DNA of 35,336 nucleotides from Brevundimonas diminuta 3F5N (GCF_900163625.1 NZ_FUIE01000074.1:1-35336), one strand, 5' to 3'. Shown: positions 16,477-25,610, numbered from the stretch's first letter. Notes: generated by a model from the sequence alone, not told the origin. Program-made: numbers and translations.

Positions 16477-16776
16477 ATGTCTGACGGCCCGATCGCGACG
16501 GTTATGCGCGAAAAACTGACTGCGGCCTTCGCCCCGGTGCGTCTGGACCTGGAGGATGACAGCTGGAAGCACGCCGGTCACCACCATGAGGGCGGAATCG
16601 ACGCTCGCGATGGCGGCGAAAGTCATTTTCAGCTGACCATCGTTTCGGAGGCCTTCTCGGGGCAGAGCCGCGTGGCGCGCCAACGGGCCGTCAACGCCGT
16701 GCTGAAGGCGGAGCTGGCCGGGCCGGTTCATGCGCTTTCGATCCGGGCGCAGACGCCGCAAGAGGCTCAACCCTGA
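16477..16776 (+). CDS. bolA: BolA family protein
   Basis: BolA proteins partner with monothiol glutaredoxins in iron-sulfur cluster trafficking and stress response. The 99-residue protein shows VMREKLTAAFAPVRLDLEDDSWKHAGH, then GGESHFQLTIVSEAFSGQSRVARQRAVNAVLKAEL, with the conserved His residues of the class and the C-terminal HALSIRAQTP. AAGGAG (16466-16471) stands five bases before the ATG. Divergent from the J-domain gene. Confidence 0.94.
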   Translation: MSDGPIATVMREKLTAAFAPVRLDLEDDSWKHAGHHHEGGIDARDGGESHFQLTIVSEAFSGQSRVARQRAVNAVLKAELAGPVHALSIRAQTPQEAQP

Positions 16777-16892
16777 TGAGGCTGGGCGCCTAAAAGATTC
16801 GGATTACGTAGTTATCCGCATTCATATCGTCTTAGAACCTTTCGCCTTAGCGTCCGCACCCGAAGCATTTTGTAGCGGGCGGGGGCGTCGCG

Positions 16893-18716
16893 ATGGTTGG
16901 ATCTGACGGGTTCACAAAGGGGATGGAAGGGGCGCAGGCGCCGGGCGAAGCGGCCCAGGCTCTGACCGCCATCCTGCAGACTCACTATCTGCGTTACCTC
17001 ATTATCGTCAGCTGGGCGCTGGGCTTGATCGCAACGGTCGGCCTGGCGCACGGTCTGATCTGGTTCGTCGCCACCCTGGCGGCGGGCGCCCTGCGCGGCG
17101 AAGTCGAAAAGCGTGTCAGCCAGAGTGCAGGCAGCGGCTGGGGCTTGGTGTTTCCGGCTGTAGCTACGGCCACCACAGCGGTCTGGGCATTGGCTCCTCT
17201 GCTGGCCTGGTTTTCGCCATCGCTGTTCGGGCGCGAACTGGCCATCGCCTTTTTGATGTCGGGCTATGTGTTGGTGTTCGCCCAACTGCGGAATTCGCCG
17301 CGACAGGCGATCCTGATTTCCTCCCCCTATGGCGCGGCGGCGGCGATCATCGCCGTCAATCTGCTGGGGGATCCCATTTTCTGGCCGTTTGTGGCCTTGG
17401 CTCCGTTTACGGCGGCTAGCCTGTTCGTTCTGGTCACCATGACCATGCTGCGTGAAGAGCGCATCCGCGCCTTCCAGGAACATCAGGCCCATCTGATCGA
17501 GGAACTGGAAGCCGCCCGCGACAGGGCCGATGCGGCCAATGAGGCGAAATCCAACTTCCTGGGCGTCATCTCCCACGAGTTGCGCACGCCGATGAACGGG
17601 GTGTTGGGCGCAGCGCAACTACTCAGCGCCACTAGGCTGGAAGGGGCGCAGCGCGAGTATCTGGCCATCATCCGCAACTCCGGCGACAATCTGCTGAGCC
17701 TGCTGAACGACATCCTCGACATGACGAAGATCGAAGCGGGCCGCATGAATTTTGAATCGGTAGACGTGAATCTGGAGGATTTGCATCGCCGCATCGTCGG
17801 CCCGTTCGAGGCCCAGGCTGAAGCGAAGGGTCTTGAGTTCATTACCGAATTCGAGGGCGATGTTCCCGATGTGGTGCGAGGCGACCCTTTGCGAGTCTGC
17901 CAGGTTGTGCAGAACCTCCTGTCCAACGCCGTCAAGTTCACGGATCAGGGCGCGGTGCGGTTCGTGACCCGTGGGCGTCGTGTCTCTGAGCGTCGCGTGG
18001 CCTTTGAGTTCGCGGTGATCGACAGCGGCGCGGGTATTTCCGACGACGATATGGATCAACTGTTTCAGCCCTTCACCCAGGTGGACGCTTCCTCGACGCG
18101 ACGGTTCGGGGGCACGGGCCTGGGGCTGACGATCTCGCGGCGCCTGGCCAACATCATGGGCGGAGAGATCTCCGTGACCTCTCGCCTGGGCGAAGGCTCC
18201 ACTTTCACTTTTGCTGTTGAGGGCGAAGTGGTGGCCTGGCGCGCCGCCGAGACCGCGGCCGTTGTTGCAGGCGACGTCATGGCAGGCGACGGGATGGAAG
18301 TGCTGGTGGTCGAGGATCACCCCGTCAATCGCATGATCCTGGAGGCCTGGATGGCGTCCACGGGGCGGCGCACCAGCATGGCCGAGAATGGGCAGGAGGC
18401 AGTTGACGCCGCTCGCGACCAGCGGTTCGACCTGATCGTTATGGACGTCAACATGCCGGTCATGGACGGACTGGCCGCGACCCGCCTGATCCGCGAAGCC
18501 GGGGGCGCCAACGCCGAGACGCCCATCATCTTTCTGTCGGCTTCTGCGCGGAACGAAGACCACGAGGCGGGCCTGGCGGCGGGCGCTGACGCCTATCTGA
18601 ACAAGCCGATCGATTTCCGCAGTCTTTCGGCGCTGATGGTCCACGCTCAAGGCGGACGGGCTGCGTTGCGTCGCCTCGCGGAGCAGGAAGTAGGCGACGA
18701 AGCGGCGGCCGCTTGA
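16893..18716 (+). CDS. Membrane hybrid sensor histidine kinase with receiver domain
   Basis: The 607-residue kinase has an N-terminal membrane sensor of about six helices (residues 33-190) without a large periplasmic loop, a coiled segment (EERIRAFQEHQAHLIEELEAARDRADAANEAK), HisKA with SHELRTPMNG (phospho-His228), HATPase with NLLSNAVKF (N-box), DSGAGIS and GGTGLGL, and a C-terminal receiver starting VLVVEDHPVNRMI with phospho-Asp518 in VMDVNMPVMDG. The C-terminus is an Ala/Glu-rich tail. No HPt domain or separate response regulator is adjacent, so its phosphate probably passes to a shared phosphotransferase such as ChpT; this is inference. The signal is unknown. It is followed by the ligase gene after 76 bases. 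Confidence 0.93.
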   Translation: MVGSDGFTKGMEGAQAPGEAAQALTAILQTHYLRYLIIVSWALGLIATVGLAHGLIWFVATLAAGALRGEVEKRVSQSAGSGWGLVFPAVATATTAVWALAPLLAWFSPSLFGRELAIAFLMSGYVLVFAQLRNSPRQAILISSPYGAAAAIIAVNLLGDPIFWPFVALAPFTAASLFVLVTMTMLREERIRAFQEHQAHLIEELEAARDRADAANEAKSNFLGVISHELRTPMNGVLGAAQLLSATRLEGAQREYLAIIRNSGDNLLSLLNDILDMTKIEAGRMNFESVDVNLEDLHRRIVGPFEAQAEAKGLEFITEFEGDVPDVVRGDPLRVCQVVQNLLSNAVKFTDQGAVRFVTRGRRVSERRVAFEFAVIDSGAGISDDDMDQLFQPFTQVDASSTRRFGGTGLGLTISRRLANIMGGEISVTSRLGEGSTFTFAVEGEVVAWRAAETAAVVAGDVMAGDGMEVLVVEDHPVNRMILEAWMASTGRRTSMAENGQEAVDAARDQRFDLIVMDVNMPVMDGLAATRLIREAGGANAETPIIFLSASARNEDHEAGLAAGADAYLNKPIDFRSLSALMVHAQGGRAALRRLAEQEVGDEAAAA

Positions 18717-18792
18717 CCTTCCAAACAGAAGCTGAGGGAAACCTGTGGCTTCTACGTCGTTGTGCAGGGACGCCTGAAGAGCTGGAGCCCGA

Positions 18793-20490
18793 TTGCGTCC
18801 CTTCGCCGAATTGCTGGATCGCCTGTCGCTGACGACCTCGCGCAATGCGAAGCTGGTCCTGCTACGCGACTATCTGAAGGCGACGCCTGACCCTGATCGC
18901 GGCTGGGCGCTAGCCGCGCTGACCGGCGAGCTGAGTTTCGCTACGGCCAAGCCCGCCATGATCCGCAAGGCGGTCGAGGCGCGGGTCGACCCGGTGCTGT
19001 TCGGCTGGTCCTATGACTATGTCGGCGATCTGGCCGAGACGACGGCCCTGATCTGGCCGCGCGATCCGATGCATCGCGCCAATCGCGAACCGGAACTGGC
19101 CGAGGTGGTGGACGCGCTTATGCGAGCGAACCGCGTGGAAGCGTCGTCGCTGATTGAAGGCTGGCTGGATGCGCTTGAGCCCAAGGGGCGCTGGGCTTTG
19201 CTGAAGCTGGTGACGGGTGGACTTCGGGTGGGCTTGTCGGCGCGGCTGGCGCGCACGGCCGTGGCCATGATGCGTCCGGCGACCGTGATCGATCCGCCCA
19301 GGCCGGATGGCCGGGAGGCGACGGAAAGCCTGCCGCCGATCACAGTCGGCGACATCGAGGAAGTCTGGCACGCGCTGCGGCCGCCCTATGAGGATTTGTT
19401 CGCCTGGGTGGAGGGGCGGGCTGAGCGGCCCAGCGCGGACGCGCCCGGCCGGTTTCGTCCCGTCATGCTGGCGACGGCTCTGGATGAAGAGCTGGACCTG
19501 CCACGCCTGGAACCGGCTGATTTCGTCGCCGAATGGAAGTGGGACGGCATTCGCGTCCAGGCAGTACGCGAGGGCGGGGAGTCGCGCCTGTATTCCCGTA
19601 CCGGAGACGAGATTTCAGCCGCCTTTCCCGATGTGGCGGCGGCCCTGGACTTCGAGGGAGCTGTGGACGGCGAGCTTCTGGTGATCCGCGGCGGGGTGGT
19701 GGCGCCGTTCGGCGACCTGCAACAGCGGCTGAACCGCAAGACGGCGAGCGCCAGACTGATGCAGGACTACCCAGCGGGCATCCTGGCTTATGATTTGTTG
19801 GCCGAGGGGGCGACGGATCTGCGCAATCTGCCCCTGACCGAGCGTAGGAAGCGGCTGGAGCAGTTGGCGGCCAGGCATGAAGGCGAACGGCTGGGCCTGT
19901 CGCCGTTGCTGGAATATGCGGGCTGGGACGAACTGGCGGCCTTGCGCGCCGACCCGCCGGTCGGCGCCGCCGCCGAAGGGGTGATGCTGAAGCGTCGTGA
20001 CAGCCTGTATGTGGCGGGCCGTCCCAAGGGGCCCTGGTTCAAGTGGAAGCGTGACCCGCATGTCATCGACGCCGTGTTGATGTACGCCCAGCGCGGGCAT
20101 GGGAAGCGCTCCGGCTACTATTCTGACTACACCTTCGGCGTCTGGACGGAGGAGGGGGCGCTGGCGCCGGTCGGGAAGGCCTATTTCGGCTTCACCGACG
20201 AAGAGTTGAAGCAGATCGACAAATTCGTGCGCGATCACACGACGGATCGCTTCGGCCCTGTCCGCGCCGTTCGCGCCGAGCGCGAATTCGGCCTGGTGCT
20301 GGAGATCGCCTTCGAGGGATTGCAGCGCTCTACGCGCCATAAATCGGGGGTGGCCATGCGCTTTCCGCGCGTCAGCCGCATCCGCTGGGACAAACCGGCG
20401 CGCGAGGCCGACACCCTTGAGTCCGTTCTGGATCTGCTGGACGCCATCGAACGCGGCGGCGGGCGGGTAAACGCTGGTGAAAAAGCTTGA
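18793..20490 (+). CDS. ATP-dependent DNA ligase (PP_1105-type, repair-associated)
   Basis: The 565-residue protein has an N-terminal ligase domain (LLDRLSLTTSRNAKLVLLRDYL; about 1-200) and a nucleotidyltransferase core with motif I EWKWDGIRVQ, whose Lys249 takes the AMP; then RLYSRTGDEIS (motif Ia/II region), DGELLV (motif III), AEGVMLKRRDSLY (motif IV) and PWFKWKRDP (motif V), followed by an OB-fold (VIDAVLMYAQRGHGKRSG). The layout fits bacterial ATP-dependent ligases usually encoded next to an Lhr-like helicase, an MBL-type exonuclease and a phosphoesterase. None of those partners is here. The start is TTG 18793 with GGAG five bases upstream; no in-frame ATG lies near the conserved N-terminus. 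Confidence 0.93.
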   Translation: MRPFAELLDRLSLTTSRNAKLVLLRDYLKATPDPDRGWALAALTGELSFATAKPAMIRKAVEARVDPVLFGWSYDYVGDLAETTALIWPRDPMHRANREPELAEVVDALMRANRVEASSLIEGWLDALEPKGRWALLKLVTGGLRVGLSARLARTAVAMMRPATVIDPPRPDGREATESLPPITVGDIEEVWHALRPPYEDLFAWVEGRAERPSADAPGRFRPVMLATALDEELDLPRLEPADFVAEWKWDGIRVQAVREGGESRLYSRTGDEISAAFPDVAAALDFEGAVDGELLVIRGGVVAPFGDLQQRLNRKTASARLMQDYPAGILAYDLLAEGATDLRNLPLTERRKRLEQLAARHEGERLGLSPLLEYAGWDELAALRADPPVGAAAEGVMLKRRDSLYVAGRPKGPWFKWKRDPHVIDAVLMYAQRGHGKRSGYYSDYTFGVWTEEGALAPVGKAYFGFTDEELKQIDKFVRDHTTDRFGPVRAVRAEREFGLVLEIAFEGLQRSTRHKSGVAMRFPRVSRIRWDKPAREADTLESVLDLLDAIERGGGRVNAGEKA

Positions 20491-20534
20491 CCGGCGGGGC
20501 TTCCAATCGGCTGCACAAGCGTTAGACCCGGCTC

Positions 20535-21515
20535 ATGCTCATGAATTTCCTGCATACCCCCGCCGTTCTCGCTGAGCCCTTGGCTCAGGTCGTGGCCGCT
20601 GGCGAGCAGAAGCTGACCGTGGACGCCGCCATCCTGGCCAAGGCCATGGACATGCTGGGTGATTTCGCCATCAACCTGACGGTCGCCGCGATCATCTTCG
20701 CCTTGACCCTGGTGGCGGCGCGCTGGGCTTCGGGGGCGGCGCGCAAGCTGTTGGGCCGCACCAAGGCCGTCCGGCGCGACCCGACGGTGCTGGCCTTCAT
20801 GGTCCAGATCGTGCGGGTGGTGGTCATCATCATCGGTATGATCGCCGTGCTGCAGCGCCTGGGTGTGCAGACGACCTCCATCATCGCCGTTCTGGGCGCC
20901 GCCTCCCTGGCGGTCGGCCTGGCGCTGCAAGGCACGCTGTCGAACGTGGCGGCGGGGGTGATGCTGCTGGTCCTGCGGCCCTATCGCGTCGGCGAAGTCA
21001 TAGATGTGGGCGGCGCTTCGGGCACGGTGCAGAAGCTGGACCTGTTCACCACCCAGTTGTCGAACGCCAACAACCACAAGATCGTCATTCCGAACTCCAA
21101 GGTGTTGAGCGACGTCATCATCAACCTGACGGGCCAGCGGACGCGCCGCATCGAGATCAAGTTCACCGTCGGTTACGGCGAGAACCTGAAGGAGGCGCGT
21201 GACGTGCTGGCGGCGGTCGCACGGCTTCACGACAAGGTGCTGGATGACCCCGCGACCTGGACAGGGGTGACGGCGCTGCTGGACAGCGCGGTCGAGATCA
21301 CCCTGCATGCGTGGGTGAATAACGCCGACTGGTGGCAGACCCAGGCTGACCTGATGCAGGCCGGCAAGGAAGCTCTGGACGAGGCCGGTATCGAAATTCC
21401 CTTCCCGCACCAGGTTGAGGTGCCCGCGAAGGACGCCAAATTTGCGCGGGTCGTTATGGCCCCGATCCAGGATGGTGCGGCCCAGGGCGAGGCCTCGGAC
21501 CAAGGGGGAGAATGA
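20535..21515 (+). CDS. MscS-type small-conductance mechanosensitive channel
   Basis: The 326-residue inner membrane protein releases solutes under hypo-osmotic shock. It has an amphipathic N-terminus, three membrane helices (INLTVAAIIFALTLVAAR; IVRVVVIIIGMIAVLQRLGV; and the pore helix ASLAVGLALQGTLSNVAAGVM), then the MscS signature VLRPYRVGEVIDVGGASGTVQKLDLFTTQL and PNSKVLSDVIINLT, and the cytosolic beta/alpha-beta vestibule ending FPHQVEVP. Start could be ATG 20535 or 20541. The C-terminus has an extra charged tail of about 15 residues. Its stop lies three bases before the ltaE start, so they are probably cotranscribed. Confidence 0.94.
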   Translation: MLMNFLHTPAVLAEPLAQVVAAGEQKLTVDAAILAKAMDMLGDFAINLTVAAIIFALTLVAARWASGAARKLLGRTKAVRRDPTVLAFMVQIVRVVVIIIGMIAVLQRLGVQTTSIIAVLGAASLAVGLALQGTLSNVAAGVMLLVLRPYRVGEVIDVGGASGTVQKLDLFTTQLSNANNHKIVIPNSKVLSDVIINLTGQRTRRIEIKFTVGYGENLKEARDVLAAVARLHDKVLDDPATWTGVTALLDSAVEITLHAWVNNADWWQTQADLMQAGKEALDEAGIEIPFPHQVEVPAKDAKFARVVMAPIQDGAAQGEASDQGGE

Positions 21516-21518
21516 GCC

Positions 21519-22535
21519 GTGCGTTTTGATTTCGGTTCCGACAACACGACGGGCATGGCGCCCTCGGCGCTTCAGGCTCTGGTCGCCGCCAATGCCGGGT
21601 TCGCGCGGGCCTATGGCGCAGATGAGACTTCGGCGCGCGCCGCCGACCTGATCCGCCAGACGCTGGACGCCGACGCCGAGGTGCGCTTCGTCTTCAGCGG
21701 TACGGCGGCCAACGCCATCGGCCTGTCGATGCTGGCGCGGCCTTATGAGGCGGTGTTGGCGCACCATGCGGCCCATGTCTGCACGGATGAGACGGGGGCG
21801 CCCGGCTTCTTTGGCCAGGGCGTCGGCCTGATCGGCCTGCCGGGCTATTCGGGCAAGGTCGATGTGGCCGCGCTTTACGCCGCTCTGGAAGAGCCGGTAG
21901 TGGGCCATCGCCAGCCGCCAGCGGCGCTCAGCCTGACTCAGGCGACGGAATACGGCGCCGTCTATTCCGAGGAAGAGCTGCGCCATCTGATCGAGCCTTC
22001 CAAGCGAGCGGGTCTGGGCGTGCATATGGACGGCGCGCGGTTGGCCAACGCCGTGGCGGCCGGCTTCGATCCCAAGGACATTCCGCGTCTGGGCGTCGAT
22101 GTGCTGTCGTTCGGCGGGGCCAAGGCGGGCGCGCATTGCGTCGAGGCCCTGGTGATCTTCGACAAGACGTTGACGCGACGCATCGACAATCGCCTGAAAC
22201 AAGCGGGTCAGACGGCGTCCAAAGGGCGCCTGCTGGCCGCGCCGCTGATGGGACTGCTGGAATCCGGCGACTGGCTGGCGGGCGCCGCCCACGCCAATCT
22301 GATGGCGCAGCGCCTGGCCGACGGAATCGAGGCGAAGACGCCCTTCGTGCTGGCCCACCCGGTGGAGTCCAACACGGTCTTCGTGCGGATGCCGGACGAG
22401 GTTCATGCTCAACTGAATGCGGCGGGCTGGGCCTGCTATCAATTCGATGACGGCTCGGTGCGGTTCGTTTGCTCCTGGGCCACGGACGAGGCGTCGGTCG
22501 ACGCCTTGGTCGACGCCGTGGCGAGCCTGGATTGA
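21519..22535 (+). CDS. ltaE: Low-specificity L-threonine aldolase
   Basis: This PLP-dependent fold-type I enzyme cleaves L-threonine or L-allo-threonine to glycine and acetaldehyde. The 338-residue protein begins MRFDFGSDNTTGMAPSALQAL and contains ADLIRQTLDADAEVRFVFSGTAANAIGLSML, VHMDGARLANAVAAG (the Asp/Arg that contact the pyridine ring) and DVLSFGGAKAGAHCVEALV with the PLP Lys202. GTG 21519 has GGGGGAG eight bases upstream. The N-terminal family motif SDNTTG confirms this start. Confidence 0.92.
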   Translation: MRFDFGSDNTTGMAPSALQALVAANAGFARAYGADETSARAADLIRQTLDADAEVRFVFSGTAANAIGLSMLARPYEAVLAHHAAHVCTDETGAPGFFGQGVGLIGLPGYSGKVDVAALYAALEEPVVGHRQPPAALSLTQATEYGAVYSEEELRHLIEPSKRAGLGVHMDGARLANAVAAGFDPKDIPRLGVDVLSFGGAKAGAHCVEALVIFDKTLTRRIDNRLKQAGQTASKGRLLAAPLMGLLESGDWLAGAAHANLMAQRLADGIEAKTPFVLAHPVESNTVFVRMPDEVHAQLNAAGWACYQFDDGSVRFVCSWATDEASVDALVDAVASLD

Positions 22536-22579
22536 CGTGGCGGGCGCGTTCCGCCTGGGTGGCATGATGGCGGCGGGAC

Positions 22580-24466
22580 GTGAAGATGCGCGGTGAACGC
22601 TCGGGACGGCGCGGCGACGTCGCAAGCAAGGCCATGAACGCCGGGACAGACCCCGCGCAACTGGAGGCGCCGCCTACGATTGAGGCGCTGAAGAACCTGA
22701 TCGGCGTGGTGGCTCGTTCGGGTGCGCCGCAACTGCCGTGGCGCGTGGCGGGCGCGATCCTGCTGACCCTGGCGGGCAAGGGGCTGGGCGTGCTGGCGCC
22801 GCTGGTGCTGGGCGCGGCGGTCAATCATCTGGCGGCGGGGCAGGGGCCGGCGGCGTCGGTGGGTCTGGGCTTTGCGGCCTTCGCCGTGGGCTGGGCCCTG
22901 GTGCGGTTCCTGTCGGCGGCGACGCCGCAGTTGTCGGACGTGGTGTTCGCGCCCGTGCGCGCGGCAGCCCAGCGCAAGACGGCGGCCGAGACGTTTGCTC
23001 ACGCCCTCAGCTTGTCGCTGGACTTCCACCAGACCAAGCGCTCCGGCGCTCTGTCGCGGGTGATGGACCGGGGCTCGCGCGCGGTCGATTTCCTGCTGCG
23101 CATCCTGATGTTCAATCTGGGTCCGACGGTGCTGGAGCTGGTGCTGGCGGCGGCGGTTCTGGGCGGTAAATACGACTGGCGCTTCGGCGCCGTGGCGGTG
23201 GCCGTGGTGCTGGTCTATGCGGTCACGACCTTCGCCATGGCCAACTGGCGGCTGGAGCACCGGCGCGCCATGAATGCGGCTGACAGCGAGGCGGCAGGCC
23301 TGTCGGTCGACGCCCTGCTGAACTATGAAACCGTCAAGTCGTTCGGCGCCGAGGGCCGGGCGGCGCAGGCCTATGAGGCGTCTCTGGCGACCTATGCGAA
23401 GGCGTCGCTGAAGGCGAACACTTCGCTGGCGACCCTGAACCTGATCCAGGGTCTGATCATGAACGTCGGCCTGGGCGTCATGGCCGTCATGGCCGGGTTC
23501 GAGGCGGCGGCCGGGCGCATGGGGCCGGGCGATGTGACGGCGGCGGTGCTGATCATGATCTCCCTCTATGCGCCGCTGAATATTCTGGGCTTCGCCTATC
23601 GAGAAATCCGCCAATCCTTCATCGACATGGAGGAGATGCTTAAGGTGACGCGTCAGGCGCCGCAGGTGGCGGATGCGCCCGACGCCATTGATCTGCCGCG
23701 CCCTGAAAGCGGGCGGGGCGCCGAGGTCGTGTTTGACCATGTCGGCTTCCGACATGACGCACGGGCGGCGGGCCTGGACGACGTCAGCTTCGTCACGCCG
23801 GCGGGCACCACGACCGCCCTGGTCGGGCCGTCGGGGGCGGGCAAGTCCACCATCGTCAAGCTGGCCTTGCGATTGCTCGACCCACAGGAAGGCGCGGTGC
23901 TGATCGACGGCCGGGACGCGCGCAGCGTGACCCAGGCGTCGCTGCGTGCGGCCGTGGCCCTAGTGCCGCAGGACGTGGCCCTGTTCAACGACACCATCGC
24001 CGCCAACATCGCCTTCGCTCGACCCGACGCGGACGAGGCTGCGATCTGGGCGGCGGCGGAAGCGGCTGAACTGGCGGATTTCATCCGCAACCTGCCGGAA
24101 GGCATGGATACGCGCGTCGGCGAACGGGGGCTGAAGCTATCGGGCGGCGAGCGTCAGCGGGTCGGCATCGCGCGCGCGCTGCTGGCTGATCCCTGCATCC
24201 TGATCCTGGACGAGGCGACCAGCGCCCTGGACAGCCGGACTGAGGCGGCGATCCAGAAGACCCTGCGGCGAGCGCGGACTGGCCGCACGACCCTGGTCGT
24301 GGCGCACCGTCTGTCGACTGTGGCCGACGCCGATCAGATCCTGGTGTTGAAGGCAGGCCGAATCGTCGAGCGCGGCGCCCATCATGAGCTGGTCGCGCGT
24401 CAGGGCGGAGAGTACGCGGCTCTGTGGCGCAAGCAGACGCGCGGGGCGAAGACCCAGGCTGGTTAG
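22580..24466 (+). CDS. Atm1-type ABC exporter (fused membrane and ATPase domains)
   Basis: The half-transporter has up to 628 residues. The membrane domain (about 45-350, six helices) contains RAAAQRKTAAETFAHALSLSLDFHQTKRSGALSRVMDRG and YETVKSFGAEGRAAQAYE, both characteristic of Atm1/HMT1 exporters, which move glutathione-linked sulfur or metal compounds out of the compartment that makes Fe-S clusters. The ATPase domain has Walker A GPSGAGKST (416-424), signature LSGGERQRVGIARALL, Walker B CILILDEATSALD and H-loop VVAHRLSTV. Start is uncertain: GTG 22580, ATG 22586 or ATG 22634. The stop overlaps the opposite-strand gene by four bases. Confidence 0.93.
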   Translation: MKMRGERSGRRGDVASKAMNAGTDPAQLEAPPTIEALKNLIGVVARSGAPQLPWRVAGAILLTLAGKGLGVLAPLVLGAAVNHLAAGQGPAASVGLGFAAFAVGWALVRFLSAATPQLSDVVFAPVRAAAQRKTAAETFAHALSLSLDFHQTKRSGALSRVMDRGSRAVDFLLRILMFNLGPTVLELVLAAAVLGGKYDWRFGAVAVAVVLVYAVTTFAMANWRLEHRRAMNAADSEAAGLSVDALLNYETVKSFGAEGRAAQAYEASLATYAKASLKANTSLATLNLIQGLIMNVGLGVMAVMAGFEAAAGRMGPGDVTAAVLIMISLYAPLNILGFAYREIRQSFIDMEEMLKVTRQAPQVADAPDAIDLPRPESGRGAEVVFDHVGFRHDARAAGLDDVSFVTPAGTTTALVGPSGAGKSTIVKLALRLLDPQEGAVLIDGRDARSVTQASLRAAVALVPQDVALFNDTIAANIAFARPDADEAAIWAAAEAAELADFIRNLPEGMDTRVGERGLKLSGGERQRVGIARALLADPCILILDEATSALDSRTEAAIQKTLRRARTGRTTLVVAHRLSTVADADQILVLKAGRIVERGAHHELVARQGGEYAALWRKQTRGAKTQAG

Positions 24467-24942
24467 GCTTCGGGCTCTCCGGCGCCGGGAACCTTGGCCT
24501 TCAGCACGTCCTTGAGGCTGTCCAGCACCTTGGCGCGTGCGTCAGCGGCCTCGGCCGGCAGGGTCAGCAACAGGCGGAGGGCTTGAGCGTGGACGGTGAC
24601 GACACGCCAGTCAAAGGACCGGCCCTCAGGCGCGGCGTCGATCAGATCGCACAGATTGGCCGCTGCTGCGCACAGGTCGTTGAGTTCAAACGGCCCGGCG
24701 GCGTCGATCACGGCGCTGGCGTGGGCATAGGCCTTGTCCAGAGCGGTTTCGTCGACGCCGACAGGAGCGGGCATGGCCGCTAGCGCCGTGACCTGTTCCT
24801 GAATGATCTCCCGGCTGCGGCTCTCCAGCCCGGCCAGATTGGCGCGGGCCTGATTCAAGGCGACGCCGACGCTGACGCCGCCAGGCTGGTCGACCAGGGT
24901 CGACAGGCGGCTGCGACGACGATTGTGCGTGATGACCGTCAT
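24463..24942 (-). CDS. Helical protein of unknown function paired with a response regulator (possibly CheE-like)
   Basis: The 159-residue protein is predicted to be nearly all helical. It opens with a basic stretch (NRRRSRLSTLVDQPGGVSV), continues with ALNQARANLAGLESRSREIIQEQV and ALDKAYAHASAVIDAAGPFELNDLCAAAANLCDLID, and closes with RVVTVHAQALRLLLTLP. The FELNDLCAAAxxLCDL...VHxxALRLL pattern reminds me of the CheE-type chemotaxis proteins of Caulobacter; that recall is not verified. It overlaps the response regulator by ATGA (24939-24942), so the two are translated together and likely act together. There is no obvious phosphotransfer His motif; the single His in VHAQALRL is a candidate to test. 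Confidence 0.75.
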   Translation of the reverse strand: MTVITHNRRRSRLSTLVDQPGGVSVGVALNQARANLAGLESRSREIIQEQVTALAAMPAPVGVDETALDKAYAHASAVIDAAGPFELNDLCAAAANLCDLIDAAPEGRSFDWRVVTVHAQALRLLLTLPAEAADARAKVLDSLKDVLKAKVPGAGEPEA

Positions 24943-25514
24943 AGCTCCACCGCCGCCCTGCGTTCTTTTTCAAAGGCCGTCTTGCGGCGTTCTTCGGCCC
25001 GGCGTTCCGGGCCGGGCCAAGGTTCGCTGCGGAAGCGCCGATCGGGGCCGAAATAGTCGCCGACCTCCAGGAAGGGGCGATTGTCCCGCGACACCCAGAC
25101 GATGCGTTCCAGCAGGACGCCTGCGCTGAACGGCTTGGTGATCAGGAAGTTGGCGCCGCAGTCGCGCGCGTCCGACACCTTGGAGCGGCGAACGTGGGCG
25201 GCGGTCATGATGACGGGCGTATAGGCGTTGGGCTCCAGCCCGGAACGGCGCAGCCAGCGCACGAATTCATATCCGCTCATGCCCGGCATTTCGCAGTCGA
25301 CCAGGATCAGGTCGACCGGATGAGTTTGCAGGATGGAGATGGCCTCGGCCGCGCTCTCGCAGGCGTGTCGCACCTTCATGCCGAAGCCGAGCAGAGCCTG
25401 GGCGGTCAGCTCCAGCGAAAAGGGCGAATCGTCGATGACCATCGTCACCGCGCCGTCGAAGTTGAACACCGCGCTCTCGCGCAGGGATTCGCCGACCCCG
25501 TTCATGCTGCGCAT
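24939..25514 (-). CDS. Single-domain response regulator with basic tail
   Basis: The 191-residue protein has a CheY-like receiver at about 22-145: acidic pair Asp28/Asp29 (VIDDSPFS), phospho-acceptor Asp73 (ILVDCEMPGMSGYEF), Thr104 (VIMTAAH) and Lys127 (LITKPFS). After it comes a 45-residue tail with two GP(D/E)RR motifs, FGPDRRF and PGPERRAEERR, and a highly charged end. There is no DNA-binding or enzymatic output domain. Tails with GPDRR are known in alphaproteobacterial receiver proteins tied to chemotaxis and motility, though I cannot confirm the subfamily. Start ATG 25514 or 25505; neither has a strong ribosome binding site. Forms a two-gene operon with the helical protein. Confidence 0.9.
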   Translation of the reverse strand: MRSMNGVGESLRESAVFNFDGAVTMVIDDSPFSLELTAQALLGFGMKVRHACESAAEAISILQTHPVDLILVDCEMPGMSGYEFVRWLRRSGLEPNAYTPVIMTAAHVRRSKVSDARDCGANFLITKPFSAGVLLERIVWVSRDNRPFLEVGDYFGPDRRFRSEPWPGPERRAEERRKTAFEKERRAAVEL

Positions 25515-25571
25515 GGGGGCCTGCCGATGCGAGCGGAGGAAAACAGAACGAATCGCATAACGTCAGCTTCG

Positions 25572-25589
25572 GCGGCGTTGCGACGCCGC
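25572..25589 (-). terminator. Hairpin downstream of accA
   Basis: GCGGCGT (25572-25578) and ACGCCGC (25583-25589) form a 7-bp GC stem with a TGCG loop, 22 bases beyond the accA stop. No U-run follows on either strand, so it is at best a weak or factor-assisted terminator. It also lies in the region that must hold the promoter of the response regulator gene. Confidence 0.35.
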
Positions 25590-25610
25590 GCAATCGCGAT
25601 CAGCCCCTGA

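Noticed and set aside
20235..22625. A 796-codon open frame on the minus strand across mscS and ltaE
   Set aside because: It is the complement of well-supported plus-strand genes, has a His/Gln/Arg-rich composition typical of antisense frames in GC-rich DNA, and no family motif.
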